Source: CAWAMD01 sp963783045 (GTDB lineage: Bacteria; Actinomycetota; Nitriliruptoria; Nitriliruptorales; Nitriliruptoraceae). Taken from it: a stretch of 64,000 nucleotides of DNA. Below are positions 23,118-32,091 of the stretch, piece after piece (positions within the stretch are counted from its first letter, which is position 1; each line of letters starts with the position of its first letter). The stretch lies in contig CAWAMD010000002.1 of NCBI GenBank assembly GCA_963783045.1, positions 669,407-733,406 on the forward strand, given 5' to 3'. The notes beneath the pieces are model-generated. The model was given only the letters and a program-made list of their open reading frames with translations, searched no databases and had not been told where the DNA came from. A program made the translations under genes and the position numbers.

Positions 23118-24448
23118 GTCGACCACCAGCCTTCCCGGTTGGCGAGCAGCTGCCGGTCGAACCCGACCGCCACCAGCCGGTCCAGGGTCGCGTCGCGGGG
23201 CGGGTAGCCGGGGACCGCACGTCCGTCGGGGCCGGGCTGCCAGATCTCGTTGGAGACCAGGCTCGGCCCGTCGACGTCGACGATCTCGCGGACCGAGGTG
23301 ATCCGACGGGTCCCGTCGACCCAGCCGATGTGGACGATGAGGTGGACGGCGTTGGCGACCAGCAGGTTGGTGGTGGCCGCCTCCAGCCGTTCGGGGGTCA
23401 TCGCCGCATACATCTGGAACCGTTTGAAGGTCTCCTTCGACGTGGAGGCGTGGATGGTGCACAGCGACCCGTCGTTGCCCTGGGACATGGCCAGCAGCAT
23501 CGGCAGGATCTCGTCGCCGCGGACCTCGCCGACGATCACCCGGTCGGGGGACATCCGCAGGGCGGTGCGCACCAGCTGCGCCAGTCCGATCCGGCCGGCC
23601 CCTTCGGTGTTGGCGTCGCGGGCGACCAGCGTCTCGTAGTCCGGATGCCGGTCGGCGAAGCGTTCCAGGCCGATCTCGAGCGAGTCCTCGACGGTGATGA
23701 TCCGCTCGGCCGGGTCGATCTCGTTGATCAGGCAGCGCAGCATCGTGGTCTTGCCGGTGTTGGTGCCCCCGGCGATCACGAGGTTGAGCCGGGCCCGTAC
23801 CGCCGCCGCCAGGAACGACGCGAGCGCCCGGTCGGCCGTGCCGGCCTCGACCAGATGGTCGAGGCGGTGCAGGTCGAAGTTGTGCCGGCGGATCGTGACC
23901 CGCGGGCGGGAGGCCGGCGGGAACATCACCGCGTTGAGCCGGTCGCCGTTGGGTAGCTGCATGTCCAGCTCCCAGTTGGCGGCGTCCCAACGTTTCTCGG
24001 AGCGGTCCAGCCGGCGGGCGGCCGCGGCGACCAGGTCGACGAGCTCGGCCGGGGTCGCGACCACCGGCGGGCGGGACTCCTTGCGGCCGTCGGTGAATTC
24101 GAGCCAGACCGGCTCGGCGCCGGGGATCGCGATGTTGGTCACCCCCGGTACGGCCAGCAGCGGCTGGAGCGGTCCGAGCCCGAACAGCCGGTCCAGCACC
24201 CGGGTCGTCAGCCGCCGTTCGGTGGCCGCGTCCGGGGCCGGGCGGCCGTCACGCAGCGCGGCGGCGGCCAGCGTCTCGAGCTCGTCGGCGACCAGCGCCT
24301 GGGCCAGCGCCCGTTCGTCGTCGACCGACAGGCGCGGCCGGCCGGCCTCATGCTGGGCGTTCTGCCGGGCCGTGAGCGCCTCGCCGACCTGACGGACCAG
24401 CTCCTCGACCAGCTCCGCCTGGCCCACCTGCAGCTCCGGGGCGCTCAT
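23114..24448 (-). CDS. tadA: TadA/CpaF secretion ATPase
   Basis: This 444-residue ATPase of the VirB11/CpaF class has an N-terminal helical region, then Walker A GGTNTGKTT (about residue 235), the Asp box IITVEDSLEIGLE, Walker B RVIVGEVRGDEILP and the His box GSLCTIHASTSKETF. It powers pilus assembly as a hexamer at the inner membrane. It overlaps the TadZ-like gene by four bases. All catalytic motifs are intact, so the system looks functional. Confidence 0.92.
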   Translation of the reverse strand: MSAPELQVGQAELVEELVRQVGEALTARQNAQHEAGRPRLSVDDERALAQALVADELETLAAAALRDGRPAPDAATERRLTTRVLDRLFGLGPLQPLLAVPGVTNIAIPGAEPVWLEFTDGRKESRPPVVATPAELVDLVAAAARRLDRSEKRWDAANWELDMQLPNGDRLNAVMFPPASRPRVTIRRHNFDLHRLDHLVEAGTADRALASFLAAAVRARLNLVIAGGTNTGKTTMLRCLINEIDPAERIITVEDSLEIGLERFADRHPDYETLVARDANTEGAGRIGLAQLVRTALRMSPDRVIVGEVRGDEILPMLLAMSQGNDGSLCTIHASTSKETFKRFQMYAAMTPERLEAATTNLLVANAVHLIVHIGWVDGTRRITSVREIVDVDGPSLVSNEIWQPGPDGRAVPGYPPRDATLDRLVAVGFDRQLLANREGWWST

Positions 24449-25251
24449 CGCGACGCCTGCGGGGCGGGGCGGCCGGCCGCCGCTGTCCAGCCGCCAGGCT
24501 CGTCGCCGCCGTCGGCCGGCACCGGGCTGACCGTCGAGGCGGAGACGGCCGGGGCGGCCAGCCGGTCGGCCACCAGGCCGGCGGTGCGCAGCAGCCGGCT
24601 ACGCCCCAGCCGCCGTGTCGGGCCGATCCCGGCGAGCGCGTCGGCGGCGGGCCGGTCGTCGGCCAGCACCCCGATCACCGGACAGCCCAGCGTCGCGGCG
24701 ACCTCGTCCGGTCCGTACGGCCGGTCGCCGACCTGCAGCAGGCAGGGGTCCAGACCCTGCTCACGCAGCCCGGCCAGCCGGGCGGCGGCCGCCTGCAGCT
24801 CCTCGACGCGCGGACGGGCGACCAGCAGCAGCCGGTCCGCGTCGGCGATCAGCGGCCCCACCGGCCCCTCGCCGGGCAGCCGACCGGCGTCGACGACCAC
24901 GGTCGCGTCGTCCACGGCGGCCAGCAGCCCACCGATCCGGCCGGCGGCCGTGCGCCACAGGCTCGCTGCGGCGCCGGCGTCGGGCGGTCCGAGCAGCACC
25001 CGGATCCGTCCGTCGGTGCCAGCAAGGGACTGCAGGTGGTCGGTCAGCGACCCGCCGGCCGGATCGTGACGGGTCGCGGCCGCCAGCGTCGTGGCGCCCG
25101 GCTCGGCGGGCAGCCGGTAGCGGGCCGCGAGCACCCCACCGTCGGACGCCGCCTCGACCAGCACCACCCGGCCCGGCCACACCGACGCCAGCGCCAACGT
25201 CGCGGTGGTCACCCCGGGCGCCGTGCGGGCGGTCGCGCACACGATCCTCAC
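24445..25251 (-). CDS. tadZ: TadZ/CpaE-like MinD-family protein with lost P-loop
   Basis: This 268-residue protein starts MRIVCATARTAPGVTTATLA. The position of a MinD/ParA Walker A is occupied by a sequence lacking the invariant lysines, so ATP hydrolysis is doubtful, as in many TadZ proteins. The later part keeps the fold (DATVVVDAGRLPG, DRLLLVARPRVEEL, GVLADD). TadZ places the pilus machine at the pole. GTG 25251 overlaps the preceding stop. Confidence 0.75.
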   Translation of the reverse strand: MRIVCATARTAPGVTTATLALASVWPGRVVLVEAASDGGVLAARYRLPAEPGATTLAAATRHDPAGGSLTDHLQSLAGTDGRIRVLLGPPDAGAAASLWRTAAGRIGGLLAAVDDATVVVDAGRLPGEGPVGPLIADADRLLLVARPRVEELQAAAARLAGLREQGLDPCLLQVGDRPYGPDEVAATLGCPVIGVLADDRPAADALAGIGPTRRLGRSRLLRTAGLVADRLAAPAVSASTVSPVPADGGDEPGGWTAAAGRPAPQASR

Positions 25252-25970
25252 CGGCCCACCTCCCCGCCCCCGCCACCGTCACCGGCGGGGACCTGCACGA
25301 GGCGGACATGGCCGGCCTCGGCCGCGGCGGCGACCTGCCCGGCGGCCTGCTCGCCGGCCAGCAGCGAGATCAACCGCTGCCCCTGGCTGCCCAGCGGCTC
25401 GACCCACACCACCCGGGCGGCCCGCACCAGCAGCCGGCCCCCGCCCCCAGCCGACACCCCCGCGCCCGCCGAGCCGCCGGCCGGCTCGCCGGTCACGATC
25501 ACGTCGACCCGGTCGCCGACCGTCAGCCGCGACGACGGATACTGGCCGGGGGACAGCGCCAGCCCCACCACCCCATCCCCGGCCGTCAACGGCGGTCCCG
25601 CCGCGAACTGTCCTTCGGTGACCAGCGTCCCGGCCGCCAGGTCGCCGGTCGCCACCCGCCCCACCAGCACGCGCTCCTGGTCGGGCGGCGTGAGCGCCAG
25701 CGGGTCGTCCGTCCCGACATGGACGACCTGCAGGTCGGCCGCCGCCAGCACATGTCCGGCCGGCACATCGACTGCGAGCGCCAGCACCGGGACGCGATGC
25801 ACCGACGCGGCGTTGAACAGCACGAACGCCAGCGCGGCGCCGGCCGTGAGCAGCAGCCCGACCGCCAGCTGCGGAACCCGTGCCCGCCCCGCCGGTGTGC
25901 GCGGCGGGTCCGGCCGCGCGGCCCCGCCCCCCTCGGGAGGCTGACGGCGGGTCGTGACGGTCGCAGACAT
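25248..25970 (-). CDS. cpaB: CpaB/RcpC-type SAF-domain pilus assembly protein
   Basis: This 240-residue protein has an N-terminal membrane helix (LAVGLLLTAGAALAFVLF), then a SAF domain (VPAGHVLAAADLQVVHVG; RVATGDLAAGTLVTEGQF) and a CpaB-type beta domain (GDRVDVIVTGEP). I start at ATG 25970, five bases after GGAG, rather than at GTG 25976. In Gram-negatives CpaB works with a secretin; here no secretin is present, as expected for a monoderm. Confidence 0.82.
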   Translation of the reverse strand: MSATVTTRRQPPEGGGAARPDPPRTPAGRARVPQLAVGLLLTAGAALAFVLFNAASVHRVPVLALAVDVPAGHVLAAADLQVVHVGTDDPLALTPPDQERVLVGRVATGDLAAGTLVTEGQFAAGPPLTAGDGVVGLALSPGQYPSSRLTVGDRVDVIVTGEPAGGSAGAGVSAGGGGRLLVRAARVVWVEPLGSQGQRLISLLAGEQAAGQVAAAAEAGHVRLVQVPAGDGGGGGEVGR

Positions 25971-25983
25971 CGGCACTCCAGTT

Positions 25984-26853
25984 TCAGTAGGCGGTGATCA
26001 GCGCTTCGACCTCGCCCACCTGCAGGTCGAAGTCGGTGCGCCGGTCCACGGTCCCGAAGCTCCCCTGCGGCTGCCCGTTCAGCCACCACGAGAACTCCCA
26101 CGACACCGTCACCGACGCGTGATAGACCCCGTCGCTGGTCACCGACGACGAATGGACGAACGTGTAGGTGCAGGCCGGATTGCCCCGCCCCCGAACCGCC
26201 GCCGGCTGCGCGTCGTAGGCATCCTGCGCCGGTTGCGACCAAGCGATCCCCGGCCCGTCACACACCCGCGAGCCCTCCCCCAGATCCCACCGGGAGGACG
26301 TCGGGCGCGCCTCCACCCGCACCGTCACCGCCCCCGCCGACGCCGACGCCGAGCTCGGCACCCACACCGACCGGTCGACCCACAGCCAGGTCGGCAGACG
26401 GGTGACCGCCCGCGACGGGGAGACATGCACCGCCGGCGCCGGCGGCGACAGCCGTGCCCGCGCCCGATCGCGGACCGCCCGGATCGCCGCGAAGGCCGGA
26501 TCCGCCACCAGATGCGGCCCCCCCAGATAGCGGCCCGCACAGTTGTAGGCCGCCGCCAACATCATCCCCTCCGGTGGCGGATTCGCCATGATGATCCGCA
26601 GATACGTCTCCGACAACCCCGACGGCGGCTCCCCATACCACGCCACCACCCCACTCGAACGATCGCAGGAGGGGGCCGTGTCGGCGGGCGGGTTCACGTG
26701 GCATTCGGCGCCGGCCTCGCCTCCGCCGCCCAGGATCCCGGCTTGGCCGCTGCAGTCGGGTCTAGGGTTGGCGACAGCGGACGACGCTGTGGCGGTCAGC
26801 AGACCTCCGACGAGCGCGGCACAGGCGAGGCTGCGGCTACGGCACGACCACAT
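25984..26853 (-). CDS. Secreted protein in the Tad operon, unknown
   Basis: This 289-residue protein has a signal peptide (SRSLACAALVGGLLTATASS). The mature part is rich in Trp, Pro and Ser and has several cysteines, with VSWEFSWWLNGQPQGSFGTV near the end. It lies between a lipoprotein gene and cpaB, overlapping the former by 17 bases. No named domain recognised. It may be a minor exported component or adhesin of the pilus. Confidence 0.65.
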   Translation of the reverse strand: MWSCRSRSLACAALVGGLLTATASSAVANPRPDCSGQAGILGGGGEAGAECHVNPPADTAPSCDRSSGVVAWYGEPPSGLSETYLRIIMANPPPEGMMLAAAYNCAGRYLGGPHLVADPAFAAIRAVRDRARARLSPPAPAVHVSPSRAVTRLPTWLWVDRSVWVPSSASASAGAVTVRVEARPTSSRWDLGEGSRVCDGPGIAWSQPAQDAYDAQPAAVRGRGNPACTYTFVHSSSVTSDGVYHASVTVSWEFSWWLNGQPQGSFGTVDRRTDFDLQVGEVEALITAY

Positions 26854-27850
26854 AGGGCGTCTCCCCGGGAACGCAGTCGCTGTTCGTCGCAGACCTCCAC
26901 CCGTTCGCCATCCAGTTGCCGTCGGCCGTTCGTTCGAAGTCGACCACCGTGAGGTCGACTTGACCCGGCGTGGGAGTGGGGCTCAGGTCGGTGCGGCGTT
27001 GACCAGTTGCCTGGTCGTAGGCTGCGGCTCCATCTGGACTGGCCGGGTAGCAGTCGCTGACACGTGCAGTGCCGACTCCGAGGTCGGAAACGACGGCACC
27101 CTTTGTGTCGTGCGGGTCTCGTACGACGATTCCCATCGAGCGATGCTTGGTAAGGAGCTCACGCATGTCCGTGAGTCCTGGGTCGACCATCCGTAGATCG
27201 AGGAGGGGGTTGTCTGGGTCTGGAGGGTCCCACCAGTCGTTGGCGGCGTCGTGCCATGCCTGGTAGGTGTCGAGCAGTCGCTGGTTGAGCTTTCGAGGCA
27301 CACACTTGTCGCGGCCCACCGAGACCGAGTCGATGCGCCAGCCGTCGCCGGTGTCGGCCGCGGTGCCGGTCCAGGCGGTCGAGGTCACCGTCGCCGGCGC
27401 GTCACTCGCGTCGGCGGGACGGGTTGCGACGAGGATGCAGTCGGCGATCGTCGCCTTGTCGGCGGAAGCGGCGACCTCGACCTCGGGCCACAACTCCCGG
27501 TCGACGACCTCGACCGCAATATCGCCACGGGCGGCGCGGACCAGGTCGGCTAGCTGCCCGACGGCTTGCCCGGTAGCCAGGCCTGCGAAACCGGCCGGAT
27601 CCGGTGTCGCGGAGGTCGCCAGCTGAGTCAGGCGCTCGTCGTGGACGGCCTGCCATACCGACGCGACGGCGTCGGCCGGGTTCGCCGACGCGTCCGTTGC
27701 CGTCGGCGACGGACGCGGTGTCGTGACCTGCGGCGAAGTCGACGACCCGTCCGGCGCGGCTCCCCCAGCCGAGTTCGAGCAAGCCGAGAGAGCGACCGCC
27801 AGGGCGACCGCGATGCCTGACCCGGCCCGTAAGGCCGTGGACCAGCCCAC
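26837..27850 (-). CDS. Lipoprotein at the head of the Tad operon, unknown
   Basis: This 337-residue protein has a lipoprotein signal: GIAVALAVALSACSNSAGG, with lipobox LSAC. A Ser/Thr/Pro-rich linker follows, then a globular domain resembling the NTF2-like secreted domains common in actinobacteria (ASVWQAVHDERLTQLA; GDGWRIDSVSVG). GTG 27850 follows GGAGGGGAG. It is the first gene of the eleven-gene operon that ends at 16692. Confidence 0.68.
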   Translation of the reverse strand: MGWSTALRAGSGIAVALAVALSACSNSAGGAAPDGSSTSPQVTTPRPSPTATDASANPADAVASVWQAVHDERLTQLATSATPDPAGFAGLATGQAVGQLADLVRAARGDIAVEVVDRELWPEVEVAASADKATIADCILVATRPADASDAPATVTSTAWTGTAADTGDGWRIDSVSVGRDKCVPRKLNQRLLDTYQAWHDAANDWWDPPDPDNPLLDLRMVDPGLTDMRELLTKHRSMGIVVRDPHDTKGAVVSDLGVGTARVSDCYPASPDGAAAYDQATGQRRTDLSPTPTPGQVDLTVVDFERTADGNWMANGWRSATNSDCVPGETPYVVVP

Positions 27851-28155
27851 TATGACTACTCCCCTCCGCAGGCGAACCGTAGCAAGGCGGCAGCGCCGCC
27901 GGTAGACGAATTCGACGCTGCAACAGGCCGTCTCGGCCCAAGAAGCAGCGGGCTAGACCGGGCAAATCGAACGGAATGGGCGGGTCGTAGCGTCGCCCAT
28001 CCGCCATGTGTGACTGCGGCCGAATCCCCGAAGTCGCCTCTCATGAGCCGCCCTCCCTTCTCCGCGCTCACGAAGGGAATCCCGCTCCGCGGCGCGCCCG
28101 AGTGACAGCAGCATGATCGACGTGCGGGAGACGCGCACAAGACCCCGGCTGCAGG

Positions 28156-28171
28156 CTGTGGATATCCACAG
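28156..28171. promoter_or_regulatory. 16-bp perfect palindrome resembling paired DnaA boxes
   Basis: CTGTGGATATCCACAG reads the same on both strands, and each half contains TATCCACA, close to the DnaA box TTATCCACA. It sits in the 365-bp divergent gap between the Tad operon (start 27850) and the gene at 28216, about 45 bases upstream of the latter. It could be a replication-related site or an operator. The rest of this gap shows no gene. Confidence 0.5.
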
Positions 28172-28215
28172 TCTCGATAGCGAACCTTCGGCCTCGGCCC
28201 AGCTGCCCCGCGACC

Positions 28216-28587
28216 ATGGGCGTGACCGACCCGGAGCCTGCCGTGTTCGACGAACCAGGAATCAGCCCCGACGACCTCGACTGGGTCGAACGGGACGAGT
28301 TCATCTACTACCTCGAACTGCACCACCAGCTCGACGACCCGGACAACTGGCCCGGCTACAAGACCGGCCTCCTTGACACCCTGCACGCCACCATCGCGCA
28401 CGGCATCAGCGATGCGGGCCCCGGAAGCCGCGACGAGGGCACTCTGCACGAGGATCTTGTCGCCACCCTCGAAGCAATCAGATCCCGGCACAGCCCCGTC
28501 AGGGACTGGCCCGCCTTCCGTCGGGAACTGTGGAAGGCCTGCACTCCGCCTGCGCCCATGCCGACCGCACGCGCGGAGGACAGCTGA
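28216..28587 (+). CDS. Acidic hypothetical protein
   Basis: This 123-residue acidic protein (PDDLDWVERDEFIYYLELHH, LDDPDNWPGYKTGLL) is predicted helical, with a Pro-rich tail. I see no clear ribosome site before ATG 28216 and no named domain. Codon use is normal for the region. It is a lone gene next to the palindrome at 28156. Confidence 0.5.
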   Translation: MGVTDPEPAVFDEPGISPDDLDWVERDEFIYYLELHHQLDDPDNWPGYKTGLLDTLHATIAHGISDAGPGSRDEGTLHEDLVATLEAIRSRHSPVRDWPAFRRELWKACTPPAPMPTARAEDS

Positions 28588-28907
28588 GAGAGGCTGTCGG
28601 TGGGCATCCCGCTAGTGCTCTCGCCGATGCGAGTCCGCCATGGCCAACGTCCGTGACCGCGCTGGTCCAGTCCAAGACGGCCGGGGTGTTGCGGCCGCGT
28701 ACAGCGCCCTCGGCAGGACCCGGCGGCGCGTCGACGAGGCTTCGTCCGGACTCGCGGCGGGCACGCCAGTCCTAGACGCGAGGGTCGTTGACCTCGAGCA
28801 CCCACACACCCACCCGGCCGACCAGCCGTTCGTGACGGCATGGCCTACCAGGTCGAGCAGCCTGGCCTAGAACCTCGGCGTCCGCACGCGTAGGGACCGG
28901 GCCCGCA
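28588..28907. other. No gene recognised
   Basis: This 320-base stretch between the acidic protein gene and the left end of the IS1380-type element has only short unsupported frames. Nothing to annotate. Confidence 0.5.
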
Positions 28908-30493
28908 CTCAGCCTTGATCCACCGAAGTGATCGGTCGCGGTTGAACGAGAAGTGCCTCCGTGCCGGGAAGAATGGCTGTTGCGACGCAGTCCACTCTCC
29001 CGAGACGGAGGCACTCTCAGGATGCCAGCATCTTCGCACACGCTCGACCGCATCGATGTGACCTTCGACGACGACCATGCGGTCGCTGACGCGGGGCTGG
29101 TCCTGACCGGCACGCTGCTGGGCAAGCTCGGCCTCGAGGCGGTCACCGACGCCGCGGTGGGTGTCGGCTACCGGCCCGGCCGCAAGCTGTCGACGCTGGT
29201 GCACACGCTGGTGGCCGGGGGCGACTGCATCGACGACGTCGCGCTGCTGCAGGCCGGTTCGACCGAGCGTGTGCTGGGGCACGAGACGGTCGCCCCGTCC
29301 ACGGTCGGCACGTGGCTGCGCCGGTTCACGTTCGGGCACGTCCGCCAGCTCGACCGCGTGACCGAGACGATGCTGACCCGCGCCTGGGCGGCCGGTGCCG
29401 GGCCCGGGGACGGGCACATGTTCATCGACATGGACTCCACGATCGCCGAGGTCCACGGCTACCAGAAGCAGGGCGCCGCCTACGGCTACACCAAGACCAA
29501 GGGCTACCACCCGCTGCTGGCCACCCGTGCCGGCACGGGCGAGATCCTGCACGGCCGGATGCGCAAAGGCTCGGCCGGGTCCGGCCGCGGCGCGCAACGG
29601 TTCGTCCGCGAAACGGTCGGTCGGGTCCGCCGCGCCGGCGCCACCGGGGGCATCACGTTGCGGGCCGACTCGGGGTTCTGGTCCCGCAAGGTCATCACCG
29701 CGTGCGTCGACCACGACATCGCGTTCTCGATCACCGTGCCGGGTCACAAGGTCATCCGCGCTGCGATCGAGGCCATCGACGAGGACGCCTGGGTCGACAT
29801 CGCCTACACCGACGGGGGCAGCGCCCAGGTCGCCGAAGCCACCTGGGACGGCTGGCGGCTGATCGTGCGCCGTACCCGTATCGACGACGACCCGCGTGCG
29901 GCACGGCTGTTTCCCGAGTGGCGCCACCACGCGTTCGTGACCAACCGCACCGGCGATCCGGTCGACCTCAACGTCGACCACCGTGCCCATGCGGTGGTCG
30001 AGCTGGCCATCCGCGACCTCAAACACGGCGCTGGACTCTCCCACTGCCCCTCGGGCAACTTCCAGGCCAACGCCGCCTGGCTCGTGGCGACCATGCTCGC
30101 CCACAACCTGGTCCGCTGGGTCCAGCTGCTCGGCGTCACCTCCCCGAAGCTGGCGGTCGCCAAGACCCTGCGCCGGCGGCTGCTGTCACTACCCGGCCGG
30201 ATCACCCGCACCGCACGACGGGTCACGCTGCACCTGCCCACCGGCTGGCCCTGGCAGACCGCGTTCGCGGTCACCCTCACACGACTACGCGCCCTGCCCG
30301 CGATCGGCTGACCGGCCCCGCCCCGCCACCCGCGCTTCCGCGGGAGCGCCAGCCTGCCCGCACACACCCGACCGCACGACACCACCTCGCCCGGGCGGCC
30401 CAGACCGCTTCCGCGGAAGCGCCGACCGTCAACCATCTACGTGACGGCCACACCGCAGGCGACGACGTACCGAAACGATGGATCGAGGCTCAG
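28908..30493 (+). mobile_element. IS1380-family insertion sequence
   Basis: A single-transposase element. The left end (from 28908, CTCAGCCTTGATCCACCG) and the reverse complement of the right end (from 30493, CTGAGCCTCGATCCATCG) match in 15 of 18 bases, giving imperfect terminal inverted repeats. About 110 bases of non-coding DNA precede and 180 bases follow the transposase. I could not identify a convincing target duplication, so the exact ends are approximate. Confidence 0.7.
29022..30311 (+). CDS. IS1380-family DDE transposase
   Basis: This 429-residue transposase starts at ATG 29022 (GGAGG ten bases before). The catalytic core shows MFIDMDSTIAEVHGYQKQGA with the first Asp, the family signature GYTKTKGYHPLLA, LRADSGFWSRKV with the second Asp, and a downstream Glu region around FPEWRHHAFVTN. 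C-terminal helical HAVVELAIRDLKHGAGL is typical of IS1380 proteins. The frame is intact, so the element may be active. Confidence 0.88.
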   Translation: MPASSHTLDRIDVTFDDDHAVADAGLVLTGTLLGKLGLEAVTDAAVGVGYRPGRKLSTLVHTLVAGGDCIDDVALLQAGSTERVLGHETVAPSTVGTWLRRFTFGHVRQLDRVTETMLTRAWAAGAGPGDGHMFIDMDSTIAEVHGYQKQGAAYGYTKTKGYHPLLATRAGTGEILHGRMRKGSAGSGRGAQRFVRETVGRVRRAGATGGITLRADSGFWSRKVITACVDHDIAFSITVPGHKVIRAAIEAIDEDAWVDIAYTDGGSAQVAEATWDGWRLIVRRTRIDDDPRAARLFPEWRHHAFVTNRTGDPVDLNVDHRAHAVVELAIRDLKHGAGLSHCPSGNFQANAAWLVATMLAHNLVRWVQLLGVTSPKLAVAKTLRRRLLSLPGRITRTARRVTLHLPTGWPWQTAFAVTLTRLRALPAIG

Positions 30494-30841
30494 GCCCAAC
30501 GTTCCCTTCCCCGGAACAGGTGCAGTTCCACCGCCTGCTCGGCCACCGTCGCGCGCAACCTCGATCTCGGGCCCGAGCGTCCTCGAGCGCGTGGGAAGCG
30601 CGAACTCAGCCGCGGACTTACTGTCTGCCCGGGCCGCGAGGTCGGCAATCGCTCCAGCGTCCCTGCCGGCAAGCTTGGCGGTGTGCACCACCGTGGAACG
30701 GTCAATGCCCCACCGGTCCGCCATCTCGCGCTGGGTGCCCTGCCCCGCCACGACCTCCTGCCAGACCGGACACTTCTCCTGCGGCGCGAAAACGCCCCCC
30801 CCACCCTTCCCGCCATCCCGGGACGCTGCCATGATGGCCAC
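30490..30841 (-). pseudogene. IS3-type OrfA-like transposase remnant
   Basis: The minus strand gives CPVWQEVVAGQGTQREMADR and WGIDRSTVVHTAKLAG, a helix-turn-helix region like the OrfA proteins of actinobacterial IS3-type elements. In a second frame the usual tail ATVAEQAVELHLFRGRERW follows. The two parts are out of frame and separated by degenerate sequence. The IS1380 right end abuts its 3' end. Confidence 0.55.
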
Positions 30842-30888
30842 CTCCGGGCGGTCTCAAACGAACCTCCCATGGCGGGGGTTTCTCACAG

Positions 30889-31078
30889 CGATCGTCCAGC
30901 GAACTCGATCCGCCGTCGCGGTCCCTGGCGGTCCAACGTCGAGCTCGCAACCCTCGAGTGGGTCCACTGGTTCAACCACGACCGTCTGCACGGCACGCTC
31001 GGGGACATCCCCCCGGTCGAGTTCGAAGCCGCCTATCGTCAGCAACAGGACACCAGCCGCCCGGTTGGAATCCAATGA
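30889..31078 (+). pseudogene. C-terminal fragment of an IS3/IS481-type integrase-core transposase
   Basis: WRSNVELATLEWVHWFNHDR and LHGTLGDIPPVEFEAAY are the standard end of the rve domain of such transposases. Everything upstream is missing, and the long open frame to its left is the antisense of other elements. Confidence 0.7.
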
Positions 31079-31108
31079 ACTGAGCCTCCAGGAAACCCAG
31101 GGCGGTTC

Positions 31109-31260
31109 AACCCGTTCGAGAACTGGGGCCGGTTCCTACCCGAGCAAACCACCGCCACCGCCATGCTCGACCGGCTCCTCCACCACGCCATCGTGGTCAC
31201 CACCGACGGCGAGTCCTTCCGCATGCGCGAAGCCAAAACCCGCACCAACACCAGGAGGAA
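31109..31260 (+). pseudogene. C-terminal fragment of an IstB-like ATPase (IS21 family)
   Basis: NPFENWGRFLPEQTTATAML, DRLLHHAIVVTTDGESFR and MREAKTR match the end of IstB, the helper ATPase of IS21. The AAA core is absent. It completes a cluster of dead insertion sequences from 28.9 to 31.3 kb. Confidence 0.7.
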
Positions 31261-32091
31261 GAAGACCCACCATCACCCGCGAGGTGGGGACCTTCGTTGG
31301 CCACCAGCGGGGACTTCACGTTGGCCATTGACATCTGCTCGGACCACGGCCTACAGATACAGGAGGGTGTCAGAGAGAGGCTCCGGAAAGCGCTCAATTG
31401 CTCCGGAGCGTTCGCTGAGGATGCGTAGGTTTCACCGTGTCTGGTCGCGGACTTCATCGGGTGTCTTCTCCCAAACCTGGCTCATCCCCGCATCTTCGCA
31501 CCGTTCCCGCAGCGCAACGGCTAATCGCGGTACCGGGCCCTCGGACTTCCACCGACGCGCGTGTGTGGACTTCCTTGAGTCGATCCCGGAACACGGTCTG
31601 CGAGTCCCGCCGGTGCTGGTGATCTCCGAGATGGCGCGCATGGGCTGTGCGCCGTATTCGACCTGGCCTTCCCGACGCGCGCCGTCTGATCCATCGCTGG
31701 GCGAACCTCGTCACGAAAAGCGTCCGAGATCGACCAGGAAGCCGTCAAGGCTGACTTCCGGAAGGTCTTCGCCATCCCCGTCGACATCAACGCTTCGACG
31801 TGGCGCCCACCGACTTGAGCTCCACACCGCCCTCCCCGACCTCATCGCCGAAAACCCCAGCTGACATGAGACAGCGCACATATAGCTCCAAATGACTATT
31901 GCCCGACGGCCGCTCCCAGGGGATAACCTGCCCACCGCAGAGGCAGTCGTCTGGCCAAGTATCTTGGGCGACGATCCGTTGTCCATCGTCATTCGGGGGA
32001 GGGGGGTTACGCGGACGTGCTGGCGCCTTTGCTTCCATTGGTATGCTGCCCCGAACTGGGGCGTGCCTGAAACACTCTGCATGGGGGAACT
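31261..32091. other. No gene recognised; degenerate sequence
   Basis: This 830-base stretch holds several overlapping short frames but none with a plausible start and product. It looks like decayed mobile DNA, with the right part becoming AT-richer towards the secreted protein gene. Confidence 0.5.

Noticed and set aside
28640..28870. Small 76-residue plus-strand ORF
   Set aside because: No ribosome site, no motif, composition similar to noise frames.
29312..31078. 588-residue plus-strand frame through the IS1380 element
   Set aside because: Only its last 60 residues resemble a transposase; the rest is the wrong frame of the IS1380 transposase.
31430..31870. Possible genes on either strand
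   Set aside because: Several short frames with no start signal or recognisable motif; cannot be supported.
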